Assembly: GCF_963664965.1 (NCBI RefSeq)
Contig: NZ_OY761823.1
Location: forward strand, 3,242,001-3,306,000
Direction: 5' to 3'
DNA length: 64,000 nt
DNA from: an uncultured Pseudodesulfovibrio sp.
GTDB taxonomy: Bacteria > Desulfobacterota > Desulfovibrionia > Desulfovibrionales > Desulfovibrionaceae
Below are positions 17,932 through 29,284 of the stretch, one piece after another; within the stretch, counting starts at the first letter, position 1; every line of letters begins with the position of its first letter. The notes beneath the pieces were generated by a model. The model had not been told where the DNA came from, searched no databases, and saw only the letters and a program-made list of their open reading frames with translations. The position numbers and the translations under genes were made by a program.

Positions 17932-19641
17932 TTAGAACAGACCCGGCAGGAACACGAAGCTCATGAGCGAGGCCACGACGCCGACGACCAGACCGTACAG
18001 CAGGAAAGGCCATACGGTGCGCTTGAGGATCGCGCCTTCCATACCGGAGAGGCCGACGACCGCGCAAACTGCGACGATGTTGTGGATACAGATCATGTTA
18101 CCCATGGCACCGCCGACTGCCTGTGCAGCGACGATGATCTGACGCGGAAGCTCAAGAGTGGAAGCGACGCCCCACTGAAATTCTGCGAACAGAAGGTCGG
18201 AAACGGTGTTGGAACCGGTGATGAAGGAACCGAGGCCTCCCACGAAAGAGGCGAACATGGGCCATGCGTTACCGGTGATTGCTGCAACAGCTTCGGCCAT
18301 GGCAAGCGGCATGGAAGGATAGCTGTTGGGATTCAGGGACGCATCAGCGATGCCGGAACCGCGGAAGATGGACACCAGAGCGACCGCTGCGAACAGGGCG
18401 ATGGTGGGGTTCTTCATGGTGACGATGGCCTGAGTCCAAGCGGTCTTGACCTTTTCACCGGGCATGCCGTGAATGAGCACGGTCAACAGAGCGACCAGCA
18501 CGAACGGGATCGTACCGGGCAGGTACAGGTACTTGATGGAAGCGTTGACGGAATCGAAACCGAGGATGCTGCTGAACTTGATAGCCTGAGAGGCGAGGAT
18601 GCCCTTGAGGCCGAGTTCCGGGATACGAGTGACAACGAGGATGGCACCGATCAGAATGTACGGCAGCCAAGCCTTGAACTGGGACATGTGGGGCTTGAAT
18701 TCGGTGGAACCACCGGAAACGGAACCGGTCCACTCGGGATCCCACTTGGCGGAATCACCGAAGTCCCAGTTGGTCTTGGGCATGCAGAAACCGGCTTTGG
18801 CACCGGCGATGATGATACCGAGGCCGACGAGACCACCGATCAGGGACGGGAACTCGGGACCGACGTTCCAGGCAAAGAACAGATAGGGAACGGTGAAAGC
18901 AACTGCTGCGAACATGCAGAACTTCCATGCGGCCAGACCGGGCTTCCAGGAGCGTTCGGGACCGAAGAAACGAGTCATGAAGCCAAGCATGAACACCGGC
19001 AGGATGAAAATCATGGCGAGATGCATCACGGTGGCCCACTGGCCGATGATGGCGTTGAAGTCGCCCATGTTGGCAAAGTTGATGCCTGCGGCACCGGAAG
19101 CGACGGCAGCGTCAACGGGGTCCTTCAGGTACTTCAGGCCGAGCACGACGGGCGTACCGACAGCACCGAAGGTTACCGGGAAGGAGTTGAAAACAAGACA
19201 GATGATGGCTGCTGCCAACGGCGGGAAGCCGAGGGACAGGAGCAACGGGGCTGCGAGGGCTGCGGGGGTACCAAAACCGGCTGCACCTTCAAGGAAGGCT
19301 GCGAACATGTAACCGATGATGATGGCCTGAATACGGCGGTCAGCAGTGATATTCTGCATGCCGTACTGGATGGTTTCCATTCCGCCGGACTGCTGTAGCG
19401 TGCGAAGAATCAGAATCGCACCGAAAACAATGATAAGAATGCCGATGGCGGTAACAAATCCCTGAACGGTCAGGGCGGCAACGTATTTTGCCGGAAGTCC
19501 CCAGACAAGGACAGCTCCGGCAGCAGCGGTCAGCCATGCAACAGGCATGGCCTTGGTGGCAGGCCAACGCATGCCGACCATCAGTACGGTTGCTACCAGA
19601 ATCGGAAGCAATGCGACGAGTGCAAGCACTTCAATAGACAT
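17932..19641 (-). CDS. lctP: L-lactate permease
   Basis: A 569-residue inner-membrane lactate:proton symporter of the LctP/LldP family with 12 or more hydrophobic helices. Family blocks include [50 protein letters not shown] and, near the C-terminus, [24 protein letters not shown] and [19 protein letters not shown]. The start is the ATG at 19641, since GGAGGAG lies upstream; two extra codons are possible. It supplies lactate for the enzymes encoded downstream. Confidence 0.96.
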   Translation of the reverse strand: MSIEVLALVALLPILVATVLMVGMRWPATKAMPVAWLTAAAGAVLVWGLPAKYVAALTVQGFVTAIGILIIVFGAILILRTLQQSGGMETIQYGMQNITADRRIQAIIIGYMFAAFLEGAAGFGTPAALAAPLLLSLGFPPLAAAIICLVFNSFPVTFGAVGTPVVLGLKYLKDPVDAAVASGAAGINFANMGDFNAIIGQWATVMHLAMIFILPVFMLGFMTRFFGPERSWKPGLAAWKFCMFAAVAFTVPYLFFAWNVGPEFPSLIGGLVGLGIIIAGAKAGFCMPKTNWDFGDSAKWDPEWTGSVSGGSTEFKPHMSQFKAWLPYILIGAILVVTRIPELGLKGILASQAIKFSSILGFDSVNASIKYLYLPGTIPFVLVALLTVLIHGMPGEKVKTAWTQAIVTMKNPTIALFAAVALVSIFRGSGIADASLNPNSYPSMPLAMAEAVAAITGNAWPMFASFVGGLGSFITGSNTVSDLLFAEFQWGVASTLELPRQIIVAAQAVGGAMGNMICIHNIVAVCAVVGLSGMEGAILKRTVWPFLLYGLVVGVVASLMSFVFLPGLF

Positions 19642-19692
19642 TATCAAACTCCTCCAAAAAGGTGAGACATAAAACTCACTCGTTGAAACAAA

Positions 19693-19741
19693 TGCGCGGG
19701 GCGGTCAGGCCAACGGCCTCCGCAAAATCCCGCCCCGCGCA
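19693..19741 (-). other. Hairpins between por and lctP
   Basis: A 12-bp stem (TGCGCGGGGCGG at 19693 with its complement at 19730-19741) encloses a small GGCC hairpin. A second, weaker stem lies at about 19765-19800 (TCAGCC/GGCTGA). They fill the 170-bp gap after the por stop and probably modulate read-through or mRNA stability. Confidence 0.5.
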
Positions 19742-19811
19742 AACATCTGACGTTTATCCGCCTTCAGCCGCGACAGCGATCATCGCGACTTCAGGCTGAC
19801 ACACCGCCTGC

Positions 19812-23426
<3,615 letters not shown>

Positions 23427-23441
23427 TCAACTTCCGTGCCA
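23427..23441 (-). promoter_or_regulatory. Sigma-54-like -24/-12 promoter upstream of por
   Basis: On the minus strand TGGCAC, five bases, then TTGA resembles the RpoN consensus TGGCAC-N5-TTGC, differing at the last base. Transcription would begin near 23416, 80 bases ahead of the por start. Desulfovibrio lactate operons are reported to be sigma-54 controlled, which raises the prior. No activator site was recognised. Confidence 0.4.
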
Positions 23442-23729
23442 AAGAGTGCGCCATTCAGTTTTTACATACAATTCAGGTAGCTGGAGTAAATTCCACATTT
23501 TAAGACACATCGCTCAAACCGTTGTTTGTCCGAAAAAAAAGACGCGATAAAAACGCGCCTTTTTGTGTCGATTCGGTGGGAAGTTACTGTTGGTGGGATT
23601 TTATGGAGGAACTTTGGCTCAAAGTCGTAAAAATGGGGGAGTCTGAAAAAACGGACAGGTCTTATTTATCGGTTACGTGGGAAGAGAAGACGAAGAAAAA
23701 AGAGAAAGGCAAGAAGAAAAAGGAAGCCG

Positions 23730-23985
23730 CCTTTGGCGGGATAATCAATTTGAGGATTTCGCACCCTCCGGGAGCGACTTCTTTCTTGGCTGAGCCGCCC
23801 CAAGAAAGAAGCAAAGAAGCTCGGCTGTCCTAGCTTATCCGCCCCGATCCACCCAGGCCAAGAAGCTGATCAATTTGGCTCCGCCTCGGAAACAGGTTGT
23901 CGCTTACGCTCCGCCCGGATTTCCGTTAGGCGGCTCCGCTCAAATTGTCACCTTCTAAGCCGGGGTGGTTTGAAGGGCTTATACG
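23730..23985. repeat. Non-coding repeat-like block upstream of the A+T-rich gene
   Basis: The block contains a perfect 12-bp hairpin (CTTCTTTCTTGG at 23778 with its complement at 23800-23811). It also has an imperfect inverted repeat closed by CAATTTG (about 23868) and CAAATTG (about 23940) with GGCGGAGC-like internal arms. A plus-strand frame (23522-23833) runs into it but is Lys-rich and low in information, so I do not call a gene. The rest of the 23337-24120 gap holds the por leader and promoter. Confidence 0.4.
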
Positions 23986-24120
23986 ACTTCCAAATCCAAT
24001 AACCACAAACGCCATCCTCTTTCACATCCCTCGTCCTTTGAGTGCAAATTGCGAAATACCCCATCTTCGTATAACGTATGTCCAATTTTATCACCAAGAA
24101 CAATTATAGAGGAGCTACTC

Positions 24121-25530
24121 ATGGCAAATAATTCTATTATAGGCAGTCCTCTCAATGAACTTCCTGAACGTTTAAACTATTACGACACAGACATTGATAC
24201 ATTCTCAAAGAAAAAAGCGAGACTGTTCCCTTCAGGGACCTCTATAAAAAAGACAAAAGAAACCAACCTTACCTCTATTTTTTTATCCAACCTTGCAGCA
24301 ATTCGACCTTACAGAGAATCACTTCTTTCCGTTTTGAATCCAAAAACAAAAAAAGTCAGCAACAAAACTGCTCAAATTCATGTGTTTACGGAAATAAACA
24401 GTTTAGATTCAGAAGGTGCATGTTCTGATAAAGGTAGGCCTGACGGACTAATTGTGCTGACCACAGGTAAAGCCCAGACAATAGAATGGGCAGCTTTCGT
24501 GGAAGTCAAAGTAAACAGCGAATTAGAATTGAGCCAAATTCAACGCTATCTAGACATAGCGAAGACACATGAAGTTGATCTTATAACCATTTCAGATCAA
24601 ATCGTTTCAACTCCTTTCCAACACCCTCTTCAACAAGAGTTAAACAATCGTAAAACAAACTTATATCATTGGTCTTGGATTTACATTCGAACAAAAGCTC
24701 AACAAGTACTCGAAAGCGCATCACAAACCGGCTGTGAAACAACATATGACGTGGACCAAATATACATTTTAAACGAATTTATTCGATATCTTGATGACCC
24801 CAAAATTAACGTTGGGCACTTCACACATATGGGTAAACCATGGAGCCAATCTGTTAAAGACCTCAGACAATCCATGAACGGTTCTAAACTCCCCACCCAA
24901 CTTCTTGAAACAATCGCAACCGCCTGGATGCATGAAGAACAAGATTTATGCTTTCATATCTACCTAAAAACCAAACTAAAAACGTATCTTGCCTTAACTA
25001 AGAAAGAAAAAAGTAATTTAGAAGCTCGCAAAGAAAAAATTTTCAAATCACTACAAAAAGACAAATGTATTTCAAGTGCTTACCTTGTTCCACAAAGCAC
25101 ATCGATACAAGATGCTTTAGAATCTTCAAAAAGAAAGACTGTCACATTATCAATATGCTTTCTTAGTTCCAGCTTACATTTGAAAACAGAAGTAGAAATA
25201 TGCAAAGATCAAAAAGCGATAGGCCAAACTTCAACCTTCATCAACAAACTCGAAAAAAACGAAATTGGAATGGAGGACGAAATAAAACTTTCAGCCATCT
25301 ACAAATGGAACAAAAGAACTGAACCAACACCGTTTAAAACACTCCAAGATCAAAAAAAACACAAAACAGAGTATTCCACCGTTAACAAATTATATGGCGA
25401 TACGATTGAAAAAATTGAACTTTCTCAGCATGTTGATTTAAACAAAAGTATTTTCGCAAGCCCGACAAAATTCATTTCAAACATAGAAACAGCAGTGACA
25501 AATTACATCCAACAAATATTTAACGCCTAA
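24121..25530 (+). CDS. Orphan PD-(D/E)XK nuclease-fold protein in A+T-rich DNA
   Basis: I do not recognise a named family. The 469-residue product has a PD-(D/E)XK core: E91 in FTEINSL, D108 in GRPDGLIVL, E128 and K130 in AFVEVKVNSE, and Q139/Q141 in SQIQRYLD, in the correct order and spacing. The remaining 300 residues are Lys/Thr/Ser-rich with no recognised domain. The ATG at 24121 follows GAGGAG; a longer frame from 24049 lacks support. Codon choice (AAA, AAT, ATA, TTA) is far more A+T-rich than in neighbours, pointing to recent acquisition. A single-gene defence nuclease or a mobile-element leftover are both possible. Confidence 0.75.
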   Translation: MANNSIIGSPLNELPERLNYYDTDIDTFSKKKARLFPSGTSIKKTKETNLTSIFLSNLAAIRPYRESLLSVLNPKTKKVSNKTAQIHVFTEINSLDSEGACSDKGRPDGLIVLTTGKAQTIEWAAFVEVKVNSELELSQIQRYLDIAKTHEVDLITISDQIVSTPFQHPLQQELNNRKTNLYHWSWIYIRTKAQQVLESASQTGCETTYDVDQIYILNEFIRYLDDPKINVGHFTHMGKPWSQSVKDLRQSMNGSKLPTQLLETIATAWMHEEQDLCFHIYLKTKLKTYLALTKKEKSNLEARKEKIFKSLQKDKCISSAYLVPQSTSIQDALESSKRKTVTLSICFLSSSLHLKTEVEICKDQKAIGQTSTFINKLEKNEIGMEDEIKLSAIYKWNKRTEPTPFKTLQDQKKHKTEYSTVNKLYGDTIEKIELSQHVDLNKSIFASPTKFISNIETAVTNYIQQIFNA

Positions 25531-25542
25531 CCCCCTCACCAA

Positions 25543-25614
25543 TTTGAGCCGAAAAAAACGACGCACGCTTTGAGAAGCGTGCGTCGTTTTATCATTCGTT
25601 TTTTTCGGCTCAAA
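25543..25614. terminator. Nested stem-loop after the PD-(D/E)XK gene, shares a core with 54119-54197
   Basis: The outer arms (25543-25561 and 25596-25614) are perfectly complementary over 19 bp. An inner 16-bp hairpin (25555-25570 with 25575-25590) overlaps them through an A-run, so the two folds compete. The inner hairpin is followed by T-rich sequence and should terminate plus-strand transcription. The outer-arm core TTTGAGCCG-AAAAAA recurs at 54121. Confidence 0.75.
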
Positions 25615-25651
25615 CCGTTCACGGCAAAGCCCCGCCGACAGGCGGCATTGG

Positions 25652-25690
25652 GATTCTTAAGGCCCTCGGCCTTAAGCCGCCGGAGGCGCA
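25652..25690 (-). repeat. 3'-flanking hairpin element after hypE (family copy 1)
   Basis: In hypE sense the order is GCGCCTCCGGCGG, then a hairpin with arms CTTAAGGCC/GGCCTTAAG (25656-25676), then GAATCCC. It starts about 45 bases past the hypE stop. Related copies follow lipA and recJ in the same sense orientation. Confidence 0.6.
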
Positions 25691-25734
25691 ATCACCCGTC
25701 AATCGCCGCGAAGCGGCATCCTAACCATCCCCCG

Positions 25735-26742
25735 CTAGCAAATCCTCGGCAACTGCTCGCCTTCGAGCATGTTGAGGAGTCGCTTGCCGCCGAGCTGGGT
25801 GACGAGCACGACTTTGCCGGGGTTCTCGTCGGTCATAGTGCCGATCTGGCAGGCGTCCTGACCGAGCGGGTCGGCGCGCATGATTTCGAGTGCTTTTTCG
25901 GCATGCTCCTGCGGCAGAACGCAGAGGAACTTGCCTTCGTTGGCAAGATACAGCGGATCGAGTCCAAGGATCGAGCAGCCGCCCTTGACTTCGGGCCGGA
26001 CCGGGATGGCGGTCTCGGTGAGTTCACAGCAGACGTTGGAACTGACCGTGATCTCGTTGAGCGTGGTGGCAAGGCCGCCGCGGGTCGGGTCGCGCATGAC
26101 GTGAACCTCGGGCAGTTCCTGAACGAGCTTGACGAGCAGGTGGTTCAGGGCGGCGGAATCGGACTGGACGTTGGCTTCGAATTCGAGGCCTTCACGGGTG
26201 CCGAGAACGGTCAGGCCGTGGTCGCCGATGGTGCCGGAGATGAGGACGGCGTCACCGGGACGGGCCGAGTCGCCGCTGGGTGCGGGGTCCACGATGATGT
26301 CACCGATGCCGGTGGTGTTGATGAAGATTTTGTCAACCGCACCCTTGGGCACGACCTTGGTGTCGCCGGAAACGATGGTGACGCCTGCGTGGCGTGCGGC
26401 TTCACCCATGGAGGCGACGATCTTTTCGAGATCGGACATGGGAAGCCCTTCCTCGATGATGTAGGCACAGGTCATGTGACGCGGGATGGCTCCCATCATG
26501 GCGACGTCGTTGACCGTGCCGTGAACCGCGAGAGAACCGATATCCCCGCCGGGGAAAAAGATCGGGTCCACGGTAAAGGAATCGGTGGACATGGCGATAC
26601 GGCCGGACATGGAGAGTTCGGCGGCGTCATTGAGCCGGTTCAGTTCGTCGTTGCCGAGATGGCCGAGAAAGAGTTGGGAAATGAGCCGCTGTGATGCGCG
26701 GCCGCCGCTGCCGTAGTCGAGAAGAACTTTATCGTCGCTCAT
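25735..26742 (-). CDS. hypE: Hydrogenase maturation protein HypE
   Basis: A 335-residue AIR-synthase-like protein that, with HypF, forms the cyanide ligands of the NiFe-hydrogenase iron. The N-terminus has LDYGSGGRASQRL and STDSFTVDPIFFPGGDIGSLAVHGTVNDVAMMGA. The protein ends in LPRIC, placing the essential thiocarbamoylated Cys at the C-terminus. It lies three bases downstream of hypD and is surely co-transcribed. No hypA, B, C or F and no hydrogenase genes are in the window. Confidence 0.96.
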   Translation of the reverse strand: MSDDKVLLDYGSGGRASQRLISQLFLGHLGNDELNRLNDAAELSMSGRIAMSTDSFTVDPIFFPGGDIGSLAVHGTVNDVAMMGAIPRHMTCAYIIEEGLPMSDLEKIVASMGEAARHAGVTIVSGDTKVVPKGAVDKIFINTTGIGDIIVDPAPSGDSARPGDAVLISGTIGDHGLTVLGTREGLEFEANVQSDSAALNHLLVKLVQELPEVHVMRDPTRGGLATTLNEITVSSNVCCELTETAIPVRPEVKGGCSILGLDPLYLANEGKFLCVLPQEHAEKALEIMRADPLGQDACQIGTMTDENPGKVVLVTQLGGKRLLNMLEGEQLPRIC

Positions 26743-26745
26743 GAT

Positions 26746-27840
26746 CTAATCCAGTTTATATTTGTAATAGGCGGCACAGCTGCCCTCGGTGGAGACCATG
26801 CAGGGTCCGACCGGATTGGCAGGCGTACACACCTTCTTGAACAGAGGACACTCGTCGGGCCGCTTGATGCCCTTGAGGATTTCGCCGCACTTGCAGCCTG
26901 CCAGCGGCGGGCCTTCGACGATCTCGATGCCGAATTCCTTCTTGGCGTCGAACTCCTCCCACTCGGGACGGATTTCAAGGCCACTACCGGGAATCTCGCC
27001 GATACCACGCCACAGGGCGTTTACCGGTTCGAAGACTTCGTACATGACGTTACACGCGGTCTGGTTGCCCTCATCAGCGACGATGCGCCGGTAACTATTG
27101 GCAACGTGGGCTTCGCCCTTGTTTCGCCACTCGATCATCTGGGTGAGCGCAAGGAGGATGTCCAGCGGCTCAAATCCGGTGACAATGGCGGACTTGTTAT
27201 ATTTTTCAGCGATGAACTTGAACGGCTCAAGGCCAATGATGGCCGCGACGTGACCGGGCAGGATAAAGCCGTCGATGTTGGAATGCACATCGTTGAGCAA
27301 CGCTTCAAGCGCGGTCGGTACGGTCTTGTGGAAACAGAGGATACGCAGGTTGGTGATGCCCTGCTGCCGTGCCATCTTCATGGTTCCGGCAATGGTCGGG
27401 GCCGTGGTTTCGAAACCGACACCGATAAAGACCACGAGGTCGTCAGGGTTTTCCTTGGCGAGTTTGAGGGTATCAAACGGAGAATAGACGACCTTGACGC
27501 GAGCGCCGTCGGCCTGTGCCTTTTTCAGGTTGCGGCCATTGTCGCCGGGAACACGAATCAGGTCACCGAACGTCGCCAGAATGACGTTGTCCTTTCCAGC
27601 GAGGTCGAGAAATGCGTTGACCTCTGATTCATGCGTCACACAGACCGGACAGCCCGGTCCGCTGAGGTGAACGATCTTTTCCGGCAGCAGCGAACGGAGT
27701 CCGCTCTGGAAAATGGCAACGGTATGGGTGCCGCAGACTTCCATGAAGCGCAGATCGCGGTCCAGCTCCACTTCCACCTTGTCCAGTAACTGTCGGCACA
27801 ACTTGGGATCACGAAATTTTTCCAAGAATTCAAAGCTCAA
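26746..27840 (-). CDS. hypD: Hydrogenase maturation protein HypD
   Basis: A 364-residue scaffold on which the Fe(CN)2CO group of NiFe hydrogenase is assembled with HypC and HypE. Conserved pieces are EVCGTHTVAIFQSGLRSLLP, HLSGPGCPVCVT, GVGFETTAPTIAG, and the C-terminal cluster-binding Cys region (CKCGEILKGIKRP.ECPLF). The first gene of the hypDE pair. The leader contains a 13-bp inverted repeat at 27909-27945. Confidence 0.96.
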   Translation of the reverse strand: MSFEFLEKFRDPKLCRQLLDKVEVELDRDLRFMEVCGTHTVAIFQSGLRSLLPEKIVHLSGPGCPVCVTHESEVNAFLDLAGKDNVILATFGDLIRVPGDNGRNLKKAQADGARVKVVYSPFDTLKLAKENPDDLVVFIGVGFETTAPTIAGTMKMARQQGITNLRILCFHKTVPTALEALLNDVHSNIDGFILPGHVAAIIGLEPFKFIAEKYNKSAIVTGFEPLDILLALTQMIEWRNKGEAHVANSYRRIVADEGNQTACNVMYEVFEPVNALWRGIGEIPGSGLEIRPEWEEFDAKKEFGIEIVEGPPLAGCKCGEILKGIKRPDECPLFKKVCTPANPVGPCMVSTEGSCAAYYKYKLD

Positions 27841-27908
27841 AACAGCATCCTTACGTTGAATTGACGGGCCCTTCCATGAAGGTCAGCACCTTCCATATAC
27901 CGAATGAA

Positions 27909-27945
27909 ACCTGTGAGCAAATAAAATCCCGTTTTGCTCACAGGT
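27909..27945. promoter_or_regulatory. Inverted repeat in the hypD upstream region
   Basis: ACCTGTGAGCAAA (27909-27921) is repeated in perfect inversion at 27933-27945, separated by 11 bases. It lies 69 bases above the hypD start. It may be an operator or a leader hairpin. The TGAGCA/TGCTCA half-sites also occur in the operators at 28127 and 28179. Confidence 0.45.
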
Positions 27946-28126
27946 CGGCCAGCCCTGCTTCCTGTAGAACAGACAGGCAATCAACTGTAATATAGTCATT
28001 TTTCGTATTTCTTCCATATTATCAGGGAGCGCCCCCCCGCTCTTGGCCTCCACAATTCGTCAAAATGAGCCAAGTCAACAACACACTGAAATATAACAGT
28101 ATACAATTTCAAACTGATTATTTTTT

Positions 28127-28192
28127 GAGCATATGTTCATTTTTCTCCTTGACACCAGACAGAGAAGGCATACTAATATGAACATATGCTCA
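28127..28192 (+). promoter_or_regulatory. Promoter bracketed by two near-palindromic operators
   Basis: TTGACA at 28149 and ACTAAT at 28172 (17-bp spacing; TACTAA at 16 is also possible) form a strong sigma-70-type promoter for the gene at 28319. TGAGCATATGTTCA (28127-28140) sits above the -35. TGAACATATGCTCA (28179-28192) sits just below the -10. Each is almost self-complementary, each is the exact inverse of the other, and their centres are 52 bp apart. This suggests a dimeric repressor binding on both sides. Confidence 0.75.
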
Positions 28193-28300
28193 AAAACGAA
28201 TGTGAGTCTGATGCAACGGCGGCCCATGAAAGCCGTCCGGATTTTCCTCCCCGAGACTCCTTAGTCATCCGGGGTGGAAAGATGAACAAAACCAGACAAA

Positions 28301-28314
28301 GTACCAGGAGGTAC
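28301..28314 (+). promoter_or_regulatory. Shine-Dalgarno site inside a mini-hairpin
   Basis: GTACCAGGAGGTAC has five-base complementary ends (GTACC/GGTAC) around the AGGA of a near-perfect ribosome-binding site, four bases ahead of the ATG at 28319. A transient hairpin could mask translation. Confidence 0.4.
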
Positions 28315-28318
28315 CATA

Positions 28319-29008
28319 ATGACATTATTCAATAGATTTGGATTCGGCAGAGGCAATCGCACCAATGGACAGCAGACCGGCATGGGACGTGGACGCGGAC
28401 GCGGCATGGCTCCCGGCGGCAACGGAGGTCGCGGCATGGGCGGCGGCAGAGGCCAAGGCATGGGCGGCGGTGGCCGTGGTCAAGGCGGTGGTGGCCGTGG
28501 CATGGGCGGCGGCGGAGGCCGTGGCATGGGTGGTGGCGGAGGCCAAGGTGTCGGCGGCGGCTGCCGCGGCATGGGCGGCTCCGGTCGTGGAATGGGCCGT
28601 GGACGCGGCATGGGACAGGGCATGGGCCAAGGTCAGGGCATGCCCAGGACAAGCGCTCCGGTCCCGACTCCGAACAGGTCCGTCAAACGCGTAGCTGTCT
28701 CCTGCAACGGTAAAACACTGGATGACGCTGTCGAGCCTCGCTTCGGTCGCGCCGCCGGTTTCCTCATTGTAGACATCGACACGATGAAAGCCGATTTCCT
28801 CGACAACAGTGCTTCGCAGTCCATGGCACAGGGAGCCGGGATTCAGGCCGCTGAAAACGTTGCCAACGCAGGTGCCGAAGCGGTCCTGACCGGTCGGGTC
28901 GGCCCCAAGGCAACCGATGCTCTCAACGCAGCCAATGTCTTCATTGCGGAAGACTTCGCAGACATGACCGTACGCGAAGCCGTGGAAAAATTCGCAGCCA
29001 ACCTGTAG
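28319..29008 (+). CDS. NifX/NafY-fold protein with a Gly/Arg/Met-rich N-terminus
   Basis: A 229-residue two-part protein. Residues about 21-110 are a low-complexity run of GRGMGGG-type repeats with around a dozen Met and one Cys (C82). Residues 124-229 form a dinitrogenase iron-molybdenum cofactor-binding domain (VAVSCNGKTLDDAVEPRFGRAAGFLIVD... GAEAVLTGRVGPKATDALNAANV). Relatives in sulfate reducers include orange-protein-type metal-cluster carriers, so cytoplasmic metal-sulfur cluster binding or delivery is likely. The Met/Gly head may bind copper or other soft metals. It has its own regulated promoter and an unusual hairpin at the ribosome site. The specific role is unknown. Confidence 0.85.
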   Translation: MTLFNRFGFGRGNRTNGQQTGMGRGRGRGMAPGGNGGRGMGGGRGQGMGGGGRGQGGGGRGMGGGGGRGMGGGGGQGVGGGCRGMGGSGRGMGRGRGMGQGMGQGQGMPRTSAPVPTPNRSVKRVAVSCNGKTLDDAVEPRFGRAAGFLIVDIDTMKADFLDNSASQSMAQGAGIQAAENVANAGAEAVLTGRVGPKATDALNAANVFIAEDFADMTVREAVEKFAANL

Positions 29009-29021
29009 CAGACAGGAGCGA

Positions 29022-29053
29022 CGGTGGCCGTTTTGACAATGAAACGACCACCG
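29022..29053 (+). other. Imperfect hairpin after the NifX-like gene
   Basis: CGGTGGCCGTTT pairs with AAACGACCACCG apart from one mismatch, 14 bases beyond the stop. There is no U-tract, so partial read-through into the following small frames is possible. Confidence 0.4.
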
Positions 29054-29077
29054 CTCACCCCGGCAGGAGAAACCATC

Positions 29078-29284
29078 ATGAATGAAAAACTGAAATTTTC
29101 ACCAGACACGCCCCCTGCCGGGGAAGAATCCATCACGCATTCACATCTGATGAACAGGAGGAATGCTCCCGCGCCCGTACCGCACAATCTCCATCAGGCA
29201 CATCCGGCCCGACTTCTCGAAACCGCATGGAAAAACATGCTCTCCCTGCGTATCGCCCGGTGTCCGCACGAAAACCAATCCTGA
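29078..29284 (+). CDS. Possible 68-residue small protein
   Basis: The ATG has AGGAG eight bases upstream and the frame runs 68 codons. The product (MNEKLKFSPDTPPAGEESIT...) has no recognised domain and is His/Pro-rich. It overlaps a second candidate frame at 29163-29417; at most one of the two is likely to be functional. Confidence 0.3.
   Translation: MNEKLKFSPDTPPAGEESITHSHLMNRRNAPAPVPHNLHQAHPARLLETAWKNMLSLRIARCPHENQS

Noticed and set aside
23522..23833. A 103-codon plus-strand frame upstream of the PD-(D/E)XK gene
   Set aside because: It has no convincing ribosome site, a Lys-rich low-information product, and runs into the repeat-like block; probably non-coding.
28380..28650. Short direct repeats resembling an array
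   Set aside because: They are in-frame GRGMGGG-type codon repeats inside the NifX-like gene, without spacers of CRISPR type.
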